Shown here: positions 1 through 9,606 of the stretch, in pieces
Numbering within the stretch: the stretch's first letter is position 1
How the letters are laid out: each line of letters starts with the position of its first letter
NCBI GenBank assembly: GCA_002179805.1
Contig: NAVB01005550.1
Span: forward strand, 1-11,521
Source of the DNA: Acanthamoeba lenticulata
Lineage: Eukaryota > Discosea > Longamoebia > Acanthamoebidae
DNA length: 11,521 nt
Direction of reading: 5' to 3'
Made by a program: the position numbers and the translations under genes
The notes under the pieces: generated by a model
What the model was told of the DNA's origin: nothing
The model's database searches: none
The model's input: the letters and a program-made list of their open reading frames with translations, nothing else

Positions 1-162
1 GATTTGCATGTTAATCTCTCCGTCCGCAAACTTGGCCACCTCACAAGCGCACAACTTCACCCCCATAGCCTCGGCGATATCGTTCCCCAACTTGGGGTTG
101 GCGTTGCCCATAAGGACCTTGATAACATACCCCGAAGCAGGGTCTTCGGTCGTGCCTTGCAT
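1..162 (-). CDS. Ribose-phosphate pyrophosphokinase (PRPP synthetase), N-terminal part only
   Basis: This is the 5' end of a gene that runs off the low-coordinate edge; 54 codons are visible. The enzyme transfers pyrophosphate from ATP to ribose 5-phosphate to make PRPP, the precursor of purine, pyrimidine, histidine and NAD synthesis. The visible residues match the start of the family's N-terminal domain: a short leader, then VIKVLMGNANPKLGNDIAEA (about 13-32), then MGVKL, then the conserved KFADGEINMQI at the edge, equivalent to the family pattern F-(S/A)-D-G-E-I-x-(V/M)-x-I. The ATG at 162 is the first in-frame Met after a stop at 301-303. Ligand-binding loops and the PRPP motif lie outside the window. 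Which eukaryotic isoform this is cannot be told from the fragment. Confidence 0.85.
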   Translation of the reverse strand, partial: MQGTTEDPASGYVIKVLMGNANPKLGNDIAEAMGVKLCACEVAKFADGEINMQI

Positions 163-368
163 CTTTGGCTTCTCAGACTCAGAATCTTGAAGATTAACGG
201 CTGAACAGTGGTTTTTTCCGTTCCGCGATCCGTTGCTTGGAAGCGCGGGAAAGCCGGCCAGTGGTTGGTTACACGTCAGCAATGTGAGCAAATGGAGAAA
301 CTATCTCGGAAAAGGATCTAATTCATTTCCTTTTATGTTTAATGTTAGACAACCAAACCTTGGTCTGG

Positions 369-2565
369 TCATAAAGAGAACTCACCCAGCGGAGCCGAGT
401 TGATGCTTGCCGTGGGCTCGTAGTCGTCGGCCGTGGCAAAGGCCCGCACCTCGGCGTCCTCGATCGGGACGTCTGGCGCGGGAGGCTGTACTCCCCACGT
501 GTTGCGGAGCATGTACAGCATCCAGCTCGCCAAAATCCCTTGGTTGGTTGGTTGGTTGGTTGCAGGCCAAGCCGCAACATTGTGAGCATGACAACAACAA
601 CAACCTGAGGCGAAAGGGAAAGAGAGCGCAGAGGGGTACCAGGGAAGAACAGGCGATAGAACTCGAGGACGAAGAGCTGGATGATCACACTCTCGACGTA
701 GCGACAACTGAGGTAGTCACGCACGCTGTGGAGCGCAAAGAGCAGCAGGAGAACCAGCGCAAGCAGCACAAAGGACCCAACCTCGCGCAGGACCAACAGG
801 ACGAGGGACATTAACTTGGACGTCCGGCGCAGCGGGTCGTTCACTTCATACGACGTGCCTCCGATCGAGATCTCATTCCTGAACCAAGTTTCAAGTCCAC
901 CGTCAAAGACGCGTTCTGAAAGTGGTCAAAGACGATGCGCGTACCTTTGGTTGCCCTTGTGCTGCGCCCAGAGGAGGAGCCAGGGGTAGAAGATGCCGAT
1001 AAGCTCCTCCACGATCCAGATCGCAAACGACTTGCTGAACATCTCTGATACGTGGTTCATCGCACGTGAGCAGCCCGGAACACGGTTGGTGTGACTGAAG
1101 AGAGAGAGAAGCAGAAAGAGGAGACAATGGGTTTACCGGCGACGATCTCCTTCCACGCGTCCGGCAAGGACGTGGCCGAGAGGACAGCCGAAGCCTCGAT
1201 GATGGGCTGAATCCACACCGCCAGCAGGATCATACCCACGATCACCTTCGTGAGGATGACGAGCAGCTTGTTCCATCGGTTGAGCTGCTCATCGGGGGCT
1301 GGTCGCTGCATGCCGTTCACGAGGTGAGGCGCTGGTCTCATCATCTTCTTGAGGAAAGCGAGGCGGAGCATGAAACGCGGCGTACGATGAAGGAAAGCCA
1401 GTCGTGGGTGAAGAGCCAGTGGTATGGGAAGAACGGGTACTTGGGCTGAGTCATGAGGCTGCAGCACTGGCATTTGCGGTAGCAAAACGGGATGAAGGGC
1501 GCGTTGAACCACGAGGCCTCTTCCTTGCGCTCGCGTAGCCGCTTCTCCTCTTGATACTTTTGCAACCTCTTCTGGTGGCGGTCCTCAAGCTGCATCAGAG
1601 CGTGAAGCCGCCACGTGAGTAGATCAAATCGCTCGACTCACGCGTCAACGCATGACTCGGGCGACGTACGCCCTCTACGGCGTTCTGAGCTCTCAGAGAG
1701 ACCTCGCGCCTGAAGTTGCTCGTGATGATGAGGCCACAGGCGAAGAGAGCGACAATGATCAGGTAAATGCCGACAAGGCCTCCCACGAGCCCGTGGCAAA
1801 CGTCTGCGCATCAGCGTTCGTGTACAAGCTGTCAGGCGTCGCAGAAGCATGCGGACAGAACCCGATAGAGGCTCGCACCATAGTCAAACCTGACGCCGTA
1901 GGCTAACCGGACGGAAATCGAGGAGCTCCCAGGAGTTGGGTCCAGGTAAAAGGCTAGCATGTAGTCCCCGTCATGCTTCTGGAAGTAGAGCTTGAAGGCC
2001 AGCGCCTACTCCCACGACCCTCTCGGCCATGGTAAGACACCGTGCGCAAGTGAAGGCGGAGGCACGGGAGAGAGCACCTCTGTGACGTCGGTGAAGAAGT
2101 TGACGCCCTTTTCAAGGAAGGGGGCGTTGGCGTGGGTGAGATTGGCCACGCCGATGGACTTGACCTGTCGCAGCTGGCCACTAGTCACGAGCATGACGGT
2201 CACGCGACATTCCTGACCAACTGCCACACATGACGGGAGCAGATGAGCAGCAAGCAGAGCTTACAGCGATGGAGGAACGTACTCGCCGTAACGCAGGCCA
2301 GGAGGGATGCGTTTACGGACAGCTCGGCTCCAGCTAACGCACGCACCACTCGCGATTCGTGGTAGTCGCCCGAGTTGAGCAGCACTGCACGTGCCACGAC
2401 AGATCAGCACTGAACCCTTGGCAAAGAGGGTGTTGGGGCTGTACCATCACTTTCGTAGAAGGAACAGCTGTCGTGCAAGCAAGAGTCACGTCCGTGGACA
2501 GGCACGACGCACAAGATGATGAGCGCCACCCAGATTGCAGTAGATGCGAGCAGGCGAGTGTCCAT
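369..2565 (-). CDS. Multi-pass membrane protein with signal peptide, family not recognised
   Basis: I do not recognise this family. Ten exons (2445-2565, 2283-2384, 2078-2220, 1879-2005, 1670-1803, 1386-1589, 1137-1305, 945-1044, 640-878, 369-538) join in phase to about 502 residues. Residues 1-25 form a signal peptide ending near PVHG. An ectodomain of about 140 residues follows, with NAS and NLT glycosylation sites and several Cys. A membrane segment lies at about 169-192. Next comes a very basic/acidic helix (about 210-235, RHQKRLQKYQEEKRLRERKE) and a Cys cluster CYRKCQCC (about 245-252). More membrane segments lie near 291-312, 339-359, 389-416 and 428-457, with a soluble acidic tail. The layout suggests a plasma- or endomembrane receptor or channel-like protein. 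The ATG at 2565 is chosen because it starts the signal peptide. The join from exon 7 to 8 and the last exon are the least certain. Confidence 0.7.
540..562. repeat. TTGG tetranucleotide repeat at a 3' splice site
   Basis: Nearly six tandem TTGG units on the plus strand, read as CCAA units on the coding strand. The run ends exactly at the inferred acceptor of the last intron (539-639) of the membrane-protein gene, so it sits where a pyrimidine tract would normally be. Confidence 0.9.
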
Positions 2566-2765
2566 AATTGTTGACTGGAGTTTGTTAATCTGTATGTACA
2601 GCTTAGATAGAACGTGGGCGCCTTACAGGGCCTTCTTCTTCGGCCGAGTGCTCCCCAGAAAGCTCTTTTTTCCCTTTGGTGTTTGTTTTTTCTTAATTTT
2701 TCTCTTCTTTTCTTTCTTGCACCAGATGAAATAGGAGAATTAGCAAAAAAAGGGGACTGAGCTCC

Positions 2766-5368
2766 TCACGCCATGTCGTCGCTGCCGGTCAGCTCGTAGA
2801 GATTGCGGTAGTTGTAGGTCGGGTGGAAGAACTCCTGGATGTTTGCCTTCCAGCCCTTGTCGAAAGGATTGAAAAACCGGCCGTTGCGTCGAAGGTAGGT
2901 GTATCTGAAGAAAAAAAAAAGGCGTTAGAGCGGTATGGTCGATCTTTCTTTTGAAAGAAAGGGGTGCACGCACTTGGTGCTGTTGATAAACTCGTTGACG
3001 GTCATGTTGTCAAAGGCAAGAGTCCACTGCTGGTAGAACACGTAGGTCTCCCAGAGCGCGTTAAACATGTGGAACAGCATCAGCATCAACAGCATCTGCC
3101 AAACACAACAAAAACATAAATGTCAGCCTAAAAGAACCTTAACTGCCTTCATGAACCTCTGTTGGGGAACGCACCCCTTCGTGGCTGTAGTAAAAGTAGA
3201 TGGTCTGGTGGATGTACCACGCCGAAGGCGCGTCCGGAATCGTGCCCATCACTAATACAGGTGGTTATGATGGTGAAAGTAGGTGAGACATCAAGGAAAA
3301 GGAAAGGAGGATGCTAACGAGGTGAGCACGAACGTTGAATGCAGAAGAAGGCGAAGATGCAGTGCATGATAATGACAAAAGTCAGGAGCAGCATGAACAT
3401 CGGGTGGTTGTTCACGCCCACGCAGTTGTTGAGCCAGTGGCAGTGGTGATCCATCCGCGCGACACAGCGATTGCAGCTCCGGCAATGCTTGGCACGCAGC
3501 GGACGCGCGATCTGTTTGTTGAGCGAACAGAGTCGGGTCAGCGGCCACCAACGCTACATGCTGGGAGCCTATGTTAAAAACATACCATGCAGGTCGGGCA
3601 GAGCTGGGGAATGTTCTTGGCGCCCTGCTCAAGCTTCTCGTAGATCTTCTCCACGCCCATTCCCTCGCCCTTGACCACGCCGGGGTCGGACCGGACCATG
3701 TAGAGGAACAGTCCCGCCCAGAGGAAGTTGACCGTGATGAAGAACATGGTCAGCATGCTGTAGTCGCTGGTCACTATAGATCAAGGCAAAGAGGCCACGC
3801 CACGCGGGGTCAGCACAAGATTTTCAGGCGGCGGGCGCATAAGGCGACAAGGGACGGTAATGATGACAATACCAGGGAAGACTCTAACGAAGTACACCCA
3901 GGTAGAGAGCGCGTAGGTGGCCGCCATAACAGACATGAAAAACGGGTTGTTGGTGTCCTTGCCGATCCACATTATCTTCATGAGGTTGCTCATGACGACG
4001 ACTAGTGCCGCACAGAATACGATGAAAACGATGAAGGGCAGCGTATCGATGATGAAGAAGAAGAATGGAACCAGAACCCACGGAACCAAGAACCACGTCC
4101 GCCAGTTTCGGGCCTACGTGTGGTGCCAAACGCAGGTTAATGAACTGCTGAAAAGAAAAAATAACATCATCGGGTATGAGGCAACGTGCCTCGGTAGTGG
4201 GCGTGAAGCTCTGCGAATATTTCAGGATGGAGATGGCGTTCTTCATGTTCTTCTGCGTGGCTAAGTCAAGAGGCGTGTAGCCGTCGGCGTCCTTGGCGTG
4301 TACATCACCGCCGTTCAGAATAAGGAACTGAACCATCTGGGCGTGTCCCTGGAGAACGTTTGGCGTCACACCATCAGTCGCTCGAGAACGACCAGAGCAA
4401 TTAAAGATACCCGAGAGGAATGAATAGGTCTACACACCTTGAGGGCGGCCCAGTGCATAGGCGTGAGACCTTCATCATCTACGCTCATGATGTCGGCGCC
4501 CAGCGAGAGAAGCAGCCGAGCCACGGGCTCATGGTTCTGGTAGGCCGCCCAGTGCAGCGCGGTGTGGCCCTCAGTGTCGCGATGGCCCACCGACAGGCCT
4601 GTAATGAAGAAAGACGAAACATGAGCCGCTGTGCGCGAGGTGAACATGTCCGGGCACGTTCAGAAGAAGATATACCTTGCTTAACAACGAGGTTATGCGC
4701 CATCAGCACGTTGCCATACTGGCTGGCATGGATGAGGCAGTCGTAGCCACGCTTGTCGCTCTTCGTGATGTCGGCGCCCTCCTTAATAAGGAGGAGCATG
4801 CTCTGTTGTCAAGAGAGGCAAGATGTGTCAGCTTTTCGGCCACAACCACTCAAGCTGGCGCTTAATGTTATGGACCTTCATGCTCTTGCCAATGCAGGAC
4901 CAGTGCAGAGGCGTTTGAGACTCTTTCGTGTTGAGCGCGTCGATATTAGCGCCCTTCTGCAAAAGGTACTGGATGGCTTCGGTCCTGCTCTCAAAAGATG
5001 AGCCACGCGACCACGCTTTAGCCCGGGGCGCATATGACCGCACCGATCAAAGTAGGCCGCCCAGTGGAGCGGGGTAGAACCGTCCTCATCTCCTTGATTG
5101 ATGTCATTCTTCTCCTCTTCGATCAGAACTCGAAGCAGTTCGATGTCTCCTCTCCTTGCCGCCGACCAAACGTCTGCTCGGTGTTAAAAATCGATTGTAG
5201 GTGAGTAATCAATAATACAGGCAGCGATTGCTTGCCAGGGAGGGTGATCAGATGGCTACCTCGCGATGGCAAAATGGTTTGCGGCTGGTCGACAGGCTCA
5301 CCTCCGCCTCCTCCTCCATGAGCGTGATTACACGACCCGCCATGGCCATGACTGTGTCCGTGGGACAT
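2766..5368 (-). CDS. Ankyrin-repeat DHHC palmitoyltransferase, HIP14/Akr1 type
   Basis: The enzyme S-acylates cysteines of target proteins, usually on Golgi or endosomal membranes. Twelve exons (5260-5368, 5044-5173, 4876-4984, 4676-4802, 4438-4598, 4190-4348, 3873-4113, 3586-3773, 3334-3511, 3175-3251, 2974-3095, 2766-2904) give about 579 residues, close to the family size. Residues 1-23 are His/Gly-rich. About six ankyrin repeats span 37-255, with [24 protein letters not shown] and LTPMHWAA cores. Six membrane segments follow, two pairs before and one pair after the cysteine-rich domain. That domain (about 402-445) has the full spacing CPTC, x9, HCRSCNRC, x4, DHHC (about 429-432), x5, C, x4, N, x3, F. 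A TTxE-like TVNE and a PaCCT-like [15 protein letters not shown] follow. The ATG at 5368 is the first after an in-frame stop. Exon 6's 3' end is uncertain (4190 or 4166). Confidence 0.93.
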
Positions 5369-5652
5369 GTTGGTTCTCGAGCGCCACTAGACCACCGAAT
5401 CAAATGCCCCCCGATCCAGGCTCCTACAAGATGCAGAACGAGAATCACTAAAACAAACCAAGGCCGGAAATGAAGCGCGCCAAAACTGCGAAACTGCGGA
5501 CGCCTGCCTGCTTCCGTGGGTGTGAAAAGTTGCGACGTTGGACGGCCACAGGTGCAGCAGCGTCCTAAATGAAGTACAGGAAGAAGTGGGAGAGGGAGCA
5601 CAACGGGGAGGGAGGGTCGCTTGTGGCAGAGACACGAGATTCCTTGTCTCTT

Positions 5653-8600
5653 TTAGACGCGGAGGGCGTAGAGCTGCAGAAGGGAGCGCAGCTTGGCGGC
5701 CTCGTCGTCTTCGTTCTGGTCTTCGGCGGCAGCCTTGGCCTCAGCCTCCTCCTCGGCTTTCTTGAGCGTGTCTGTCACGTCATCACACGAGCGCACGTTC
5801 AGCACATCAACTGAACTGCTGTATTGTCGATGAGGGCGCAGGCACGCACCAGCGTTACGGCACGCCATGGCGATGGCGGTGACCCATTCGGCACGCTCCC
5901 TCTCCGATGCGCCTGGCGAGCGGCGTGTGTGAGAGGAGGAGCGTCAAGCACGAGCTCTCGAGAAGTGAGGCGGAAAGGCGTACAGCAAAACCTGGTGGAG
6001 CCGACGCTCGGGTTCATGATGAGGAAGACGAACTGTCCCTTCTTCTTTTTCTTCTTCTCCTCCTCGGGTTTGCTGGACTCCACCTCCACCGCGCAGCCCT
6101 CAAGCTCGATCACGCCGTGCGGCCACGGGTCCTGTTGGTCACGACAGCCTCGTGGCGTCAGCAGCACGACGACAAAACATAATAACAACAACAACAAACG
6201 ACGTGACGAACCGTGCGGCTGCTGAAGAGGTAGAGGCGGCCCTCCTTGAGCGACAGCCAGTTGCTGAGCCACCGGCTCGGGCTCTCCTCGTACATGAGGG
6301 TGCCCTCCTTCTCGGCGCCGGCCTGGTAAGCCGAGCGCTGCTTCTCGGCAGCCGCGGCAGCGGCCTCGGGCTGCTCCTCTTCCTCCTTCTTGAGCTCGTC
6401 AATGCAGGCCGTGATGGCCTCCATCCACTCCTTCTGCTCCTGCTGGTTCTTGGCCACGATGTAGTAGTCGCGGTTGAGGTTGGAGACGTGGAAGCAGAAG
6501 GGCTTCCGCGTGGAGTTGAACACCGAGCAGCGCCGCAGCGAGATCGTGCCCTTGGGCGTCGCGTCCGACGGGCTCGCGTAGTACCCGATCGAGTCCTTCT
6601 TCAGGATGAACCAGCGGTCCTTCCAGTTCCGCCTCTTGGCGCCCTTCTTCGAGAGGTAGCCCACCTTGATCACATCGTCTGGCAGCTCGATCTGCGCAGT
6701 GGCCAATGTGAGCCTCGACATCGACATCGACATCGACACACTGAGAGGAAAGATTTGGGGGTAGGAATCCCACCTTCTGGGTGAGGGAAGCGCCGGCAGA
6801 GGGCTTGGCTGCGCTGACCCGCCTCTGCTTGTCATCGCCAGAGATCACGGAACCTCTCCGCTCGTCGCCGTCTTCCATTTCATCGTCCCGCGTGATGTAC
6901 TGGAACAGGTTGACCTCCTCACCGGTGAGGTCACCTGTTACGTTGTTGTTGTTTGTCGATGATGATGGTCTCAGCAAGGCCATCAATAAGGAGAGGAAGG
7001 CGAGGTAGTAAAGAGGGATCGCGTACCCTCTTCCTGCTTCTCGGCGTAGTAGTAATAGGGCGACGAGTGCTTGAAGGCGTGGTAGAAGGCGGGGGTGTCG
7101 TCGGCGTTGCTCTTGCGCTCCGAGGCCAGAACGCCGGCAGAGCCGGCCTTGGGCGTGGTGCTGCCCTTGAAGAAGGGCGAACGCTTGTCGCTCCCCGGAG
7201 CGGGGCTGGCGTGGGGCGAGGTCGCGGTGTTGGCGCCCATGGCCAGGGTGCCGAGCAGCTCCTTGACCTCGGCCTCAAAGGTCTTGAGTTCGGCGTCGCT
7301 GATCTTGGAGCCCGCGCGCAGGTGGTTCCACATCTTGTTGATGAGCAGCTTCTGCTTGTTGGACCTGGCCGACAGCGCAAAGTGGCTCTCCGACAAGTTG
7401 AGCTTCTCGTTCCGCTCCCCGCGCAGGATAAAGCGGAAGGCGCTGAGCTCTTCGCTCATCTGCTTGCGCTCCTGCTCGAGTTGCTCAACTCGCTCCTTGA
7501 GCTTCACAAGGCTCTCGGCCGATTGATCAGGCGTCGCCGCTGCCACCGCCGCCGCCGTTGTGGCATTGCCCCACACGGAGCTGCCGATGGACAAGTAAGC
7601 CGCCGTGGTGTCGTGGATCTTCTGCACCCACTTCTGCCGCTCCTCGCTGTTCTGGCAGTAAAACTGCCACTTCTTGTGCGAGTCCAGGTTGGTGAGCTCG
7701 AATCCGTACTTGGCCATCGCCGTCTCTGCGCCAAACGGGAGGTGGTGAGCTGTCGCTGTCTGTTGACCGGCGAAACAAGGCGAGGAGGAGGAGAAGAGCA
7801 AGAAACAGAGCCGTACTATCAAACTCCTCGAGCGTGCGGACGACACACTTGTTGAGCGGGGCGAACCCGGCGAAGGAGGCTTTGGCCCCCGCGACCGTCT
7901 TCGACAGCAGCAGTGCATCGCTGCAAAGCACAAGGGCAAGCAAACATCCCCCGTCAGTGACCGTCGAGATGGCCCAAAAAGGCAGCGGAGGTGTGCGTAC
8001 TTGAACAAATAGACGTGGCCCTCCTTGATCTGCTTCTTCCTGATCTTAAGCGGACCCTCCAGCACCAGCTTGCGCCCGGCCAAAGCGATCGGGCTCTGAA
8101 GAGAACAACCAGCGTGAGATCGAGAAGCGTTGAGCACAGGCGTCTTGAAGCGAGAAAGGGTTGTACGCTGAGGCCATCGATCTTCTTCTCAATTTCGAAC
8201 AGCTTCTCGATGTCCCTGGCTTCGGCCTTGCTGAGGTTGATGGTCGTGGCGGTGCTCTCCAGCCGGAGAATGTTCTCCTTCCACTTGCCCGGGTCGGCCT
8301 CGGGCGGGAGATACTTGGTCAGCTCCTTCAGCGTCAGCGGATAGTGGCAGATCCTGTGCACCACATACGCCGAAGCTTCTCAGCCCCACGCGTGTTGCGC
8401 GCAAGAGAAAAAAACACAATATCGTTCACCTTTGTAGCGGCTGGACCAGGAAGCTACGCAGCATGGAGAGGTTGAACTGGTTCACCACTTCCAGCCTCTG
8501 CCAGAGACGGGGAGAGCGTCAGCCGGTTTCCACACCACAACATGGAGGAAAGAAAAGGGAACCTCAATGAAAGTGCAGAAGATAGGGTTCTGGATGAGCT

Positions 8601-9346
8601 CATTGAGCTTGTCCTTGGCGCGCTTGTAGTGGCTGCAATATTCTTGGTAGACTGGCAACAGGGTATCCATCTGTTGGTTATCCCCATGGTAGAGGAACCG
8701 CCGGCACCAGCGAAGAATAAACAAAATAATGAGCAGAAGAAATAAGATAAAAATTCATTGTATTTTATAAAACAAATAAAAGACGAATCCACAAAGTAAC
8801 GCAGGGAGAGGAGGAGGAGGAAAAAGTGGGGAGAGGGAGAGAAGAGAAGAGAAGAGAGGGGGGGGGGTGAAGAGTACCGATTCGGAAAAGACGTCACACA
8901 CGCGAAGAAGTGAGATGACCTCGCCTGGCGGGCTCAGCTTTTGGTTGAGTTCGCGATTGACCTGAAGAAGACGCTCCACAGGCCCTACCAGCGCGACCTC
9001 ATCCTCCTTCGACACGATTCCCTCCTTGCGCAGCGGCTCCAAGAAGTCCTAGAAGACAAAAAACGGTCAATCTTGTTGCACCTTCCCAGCGCATTTGCCG
9101 AATCCTCTCACGTACATTAACGAAGGTGTTGAGGATAGAGACATAGCGCTGTTCGCTTTGCACAAGATCGCGTAGGAGATAGAAGTGAGCCGGAAGGGGC
9201 GCTGCGGTTGCTGTTCGTTTGCTTCCACTCCCTCCGCCTGCGCCGGCAGCAAGACCGCCCCCTTGGAGTAGGGTGGGAAGAGGCCTATTCACGGGAGGCC
9301 GTGCGGGCAAAGGCAAAGCCCGCTGCTGCGTCGCAGAAGGCTGCAT
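5653..9346 (-). CDS. Dbl-family RhoGEF with DH domain and three PH domains
   Basis: This should activate Rho/Rac-type GTPases by GDP release, acting on actin at membranes. Thirteen exons (9116-9346, 8878-9048, 8563-8670, 8430-8497, 8167-8353, 8001-8095, 7817-7920, 7027-7725, 6774-6934, 6212-6691, 5984-6131, 5850-5912, 5653-5771) join in phase to about 877 residues. A Pro/Gly-rich leader precedes the DH domain (about 50-250), which opens with LLRDLVQSEQRYVSILNTFV and ends with FLVQPLQRICHYPLTLKEL, the typical last conserved DH helix. PH1 (about 260-365) has GHVYLFNDALLLSK and ends in QKWVQKIHD. A coiled coil lies at 392-420, then a long linker rich in SP/TP and a YYYY run. PH2 spans about 616-707 (VGYLSKKGAKRRNWKDRWF) and PH3 about 734-838 (EGTLMYEE to EWVTAIAMAC), with EEEKKKKKK in one loop. 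The tail is Glu/Ala-rich. ATG 9346 follows an in-frame stop; an upstream 5' exon cannot be excluded. Confidence 0.9.
6715..6738. repeat. TCGACA hexamer repeat inside a RhoGEF intron
   Basis: Four perfect copies of TCGACA lie inside the intron 6692-6773 that precedes the PH2 exon. The copies are identical, which suggests recent slippage. No function is evident. Confidence 0.9.
8671..8877 (-). other. Unusually long, low-complexity intron of the RhoGEF gene
   Basis: At 207 bp this is at least twice the length of every other intron in the window. It starts with GTACTC after the DVFSES codons and ends in ACCAACAG before the ATG-GAT-ACC exon. About 8716-8790 is AT-rich, and 8803-8867 is almost pure purine on the plus strand (one T at 8827), including repeated GAAGA units and a run of eight or more G. 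The donor and reading phase fit; the acceptor is inferred from where the DH-domain reading resumes. Confidence 0.7.
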
Positions 9347-9606
9347 CACTTCTCGATTTTGCTAGCTCTAAAGAGATGTCTGGCTCTTGTTCTCTCAAGT
9401 CTTGCGCCGCTGCTTCAACTGTCGCTCCGCGACACAATTAATTTGCGAGCTACTGAAGAAACCATTTTCATCTGCTTTTGCTTTTGCTCCTTGCACGTTG
9501 TTGAAGCAAGTAAAAGAGAGTACAACCAGCCATCAAGGGGGAACGCGAGCAGCAAAACGTATGAAACGTGACGGCGGGACATCGCTACGCAGCCGAAGAG
9601 AGCAAC

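Noticed and set aside
163..368. Promoter or terminator motifs in the short gene gaps
   Set aside because: I looked for TATA-like boxes and AATAAA signals on the coding strand in the gaps and found nothing placed convincingly enough to annotate.
369..2565. Possible relation of the membrane protein to polycystin-1-type membrane regions
   Set aside because: The segment with NRWNKLLVILTKVIVG before a membrane span is only loosely similar in layout; no PLAT domain or conserved channel motif is visible, so the assignment is not claimed.
5248..5601. Minus-strand open frame of 117 codons upstream of and overlapping the acyltransferase start
   Set aside because: It is in a different frame from the His-rich start and ankyrin exons, has no recognisable pattern, and lies mostly in the presumed 5' untranslated region.
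7027..7725. Split of the RhoGEF region into two genes, a DH-PH gene and a separate double-PH gene
   Set aside because: The intron 6935-7026 has a good GTACGC donor and a CAG acceptor, keeps phase, and there is no stop codon or convincing new start between PH1 and PH2.
6953..7855. Plus-strand open frame of 300 codons
   Set aside because: It is antisense to the large RhoGEF exon and an adjoining intron; it is low-complexity Leu/Gly/Arg/Val-rich, as expected from the complement of GC-rich codons, and shows no domain pattern.
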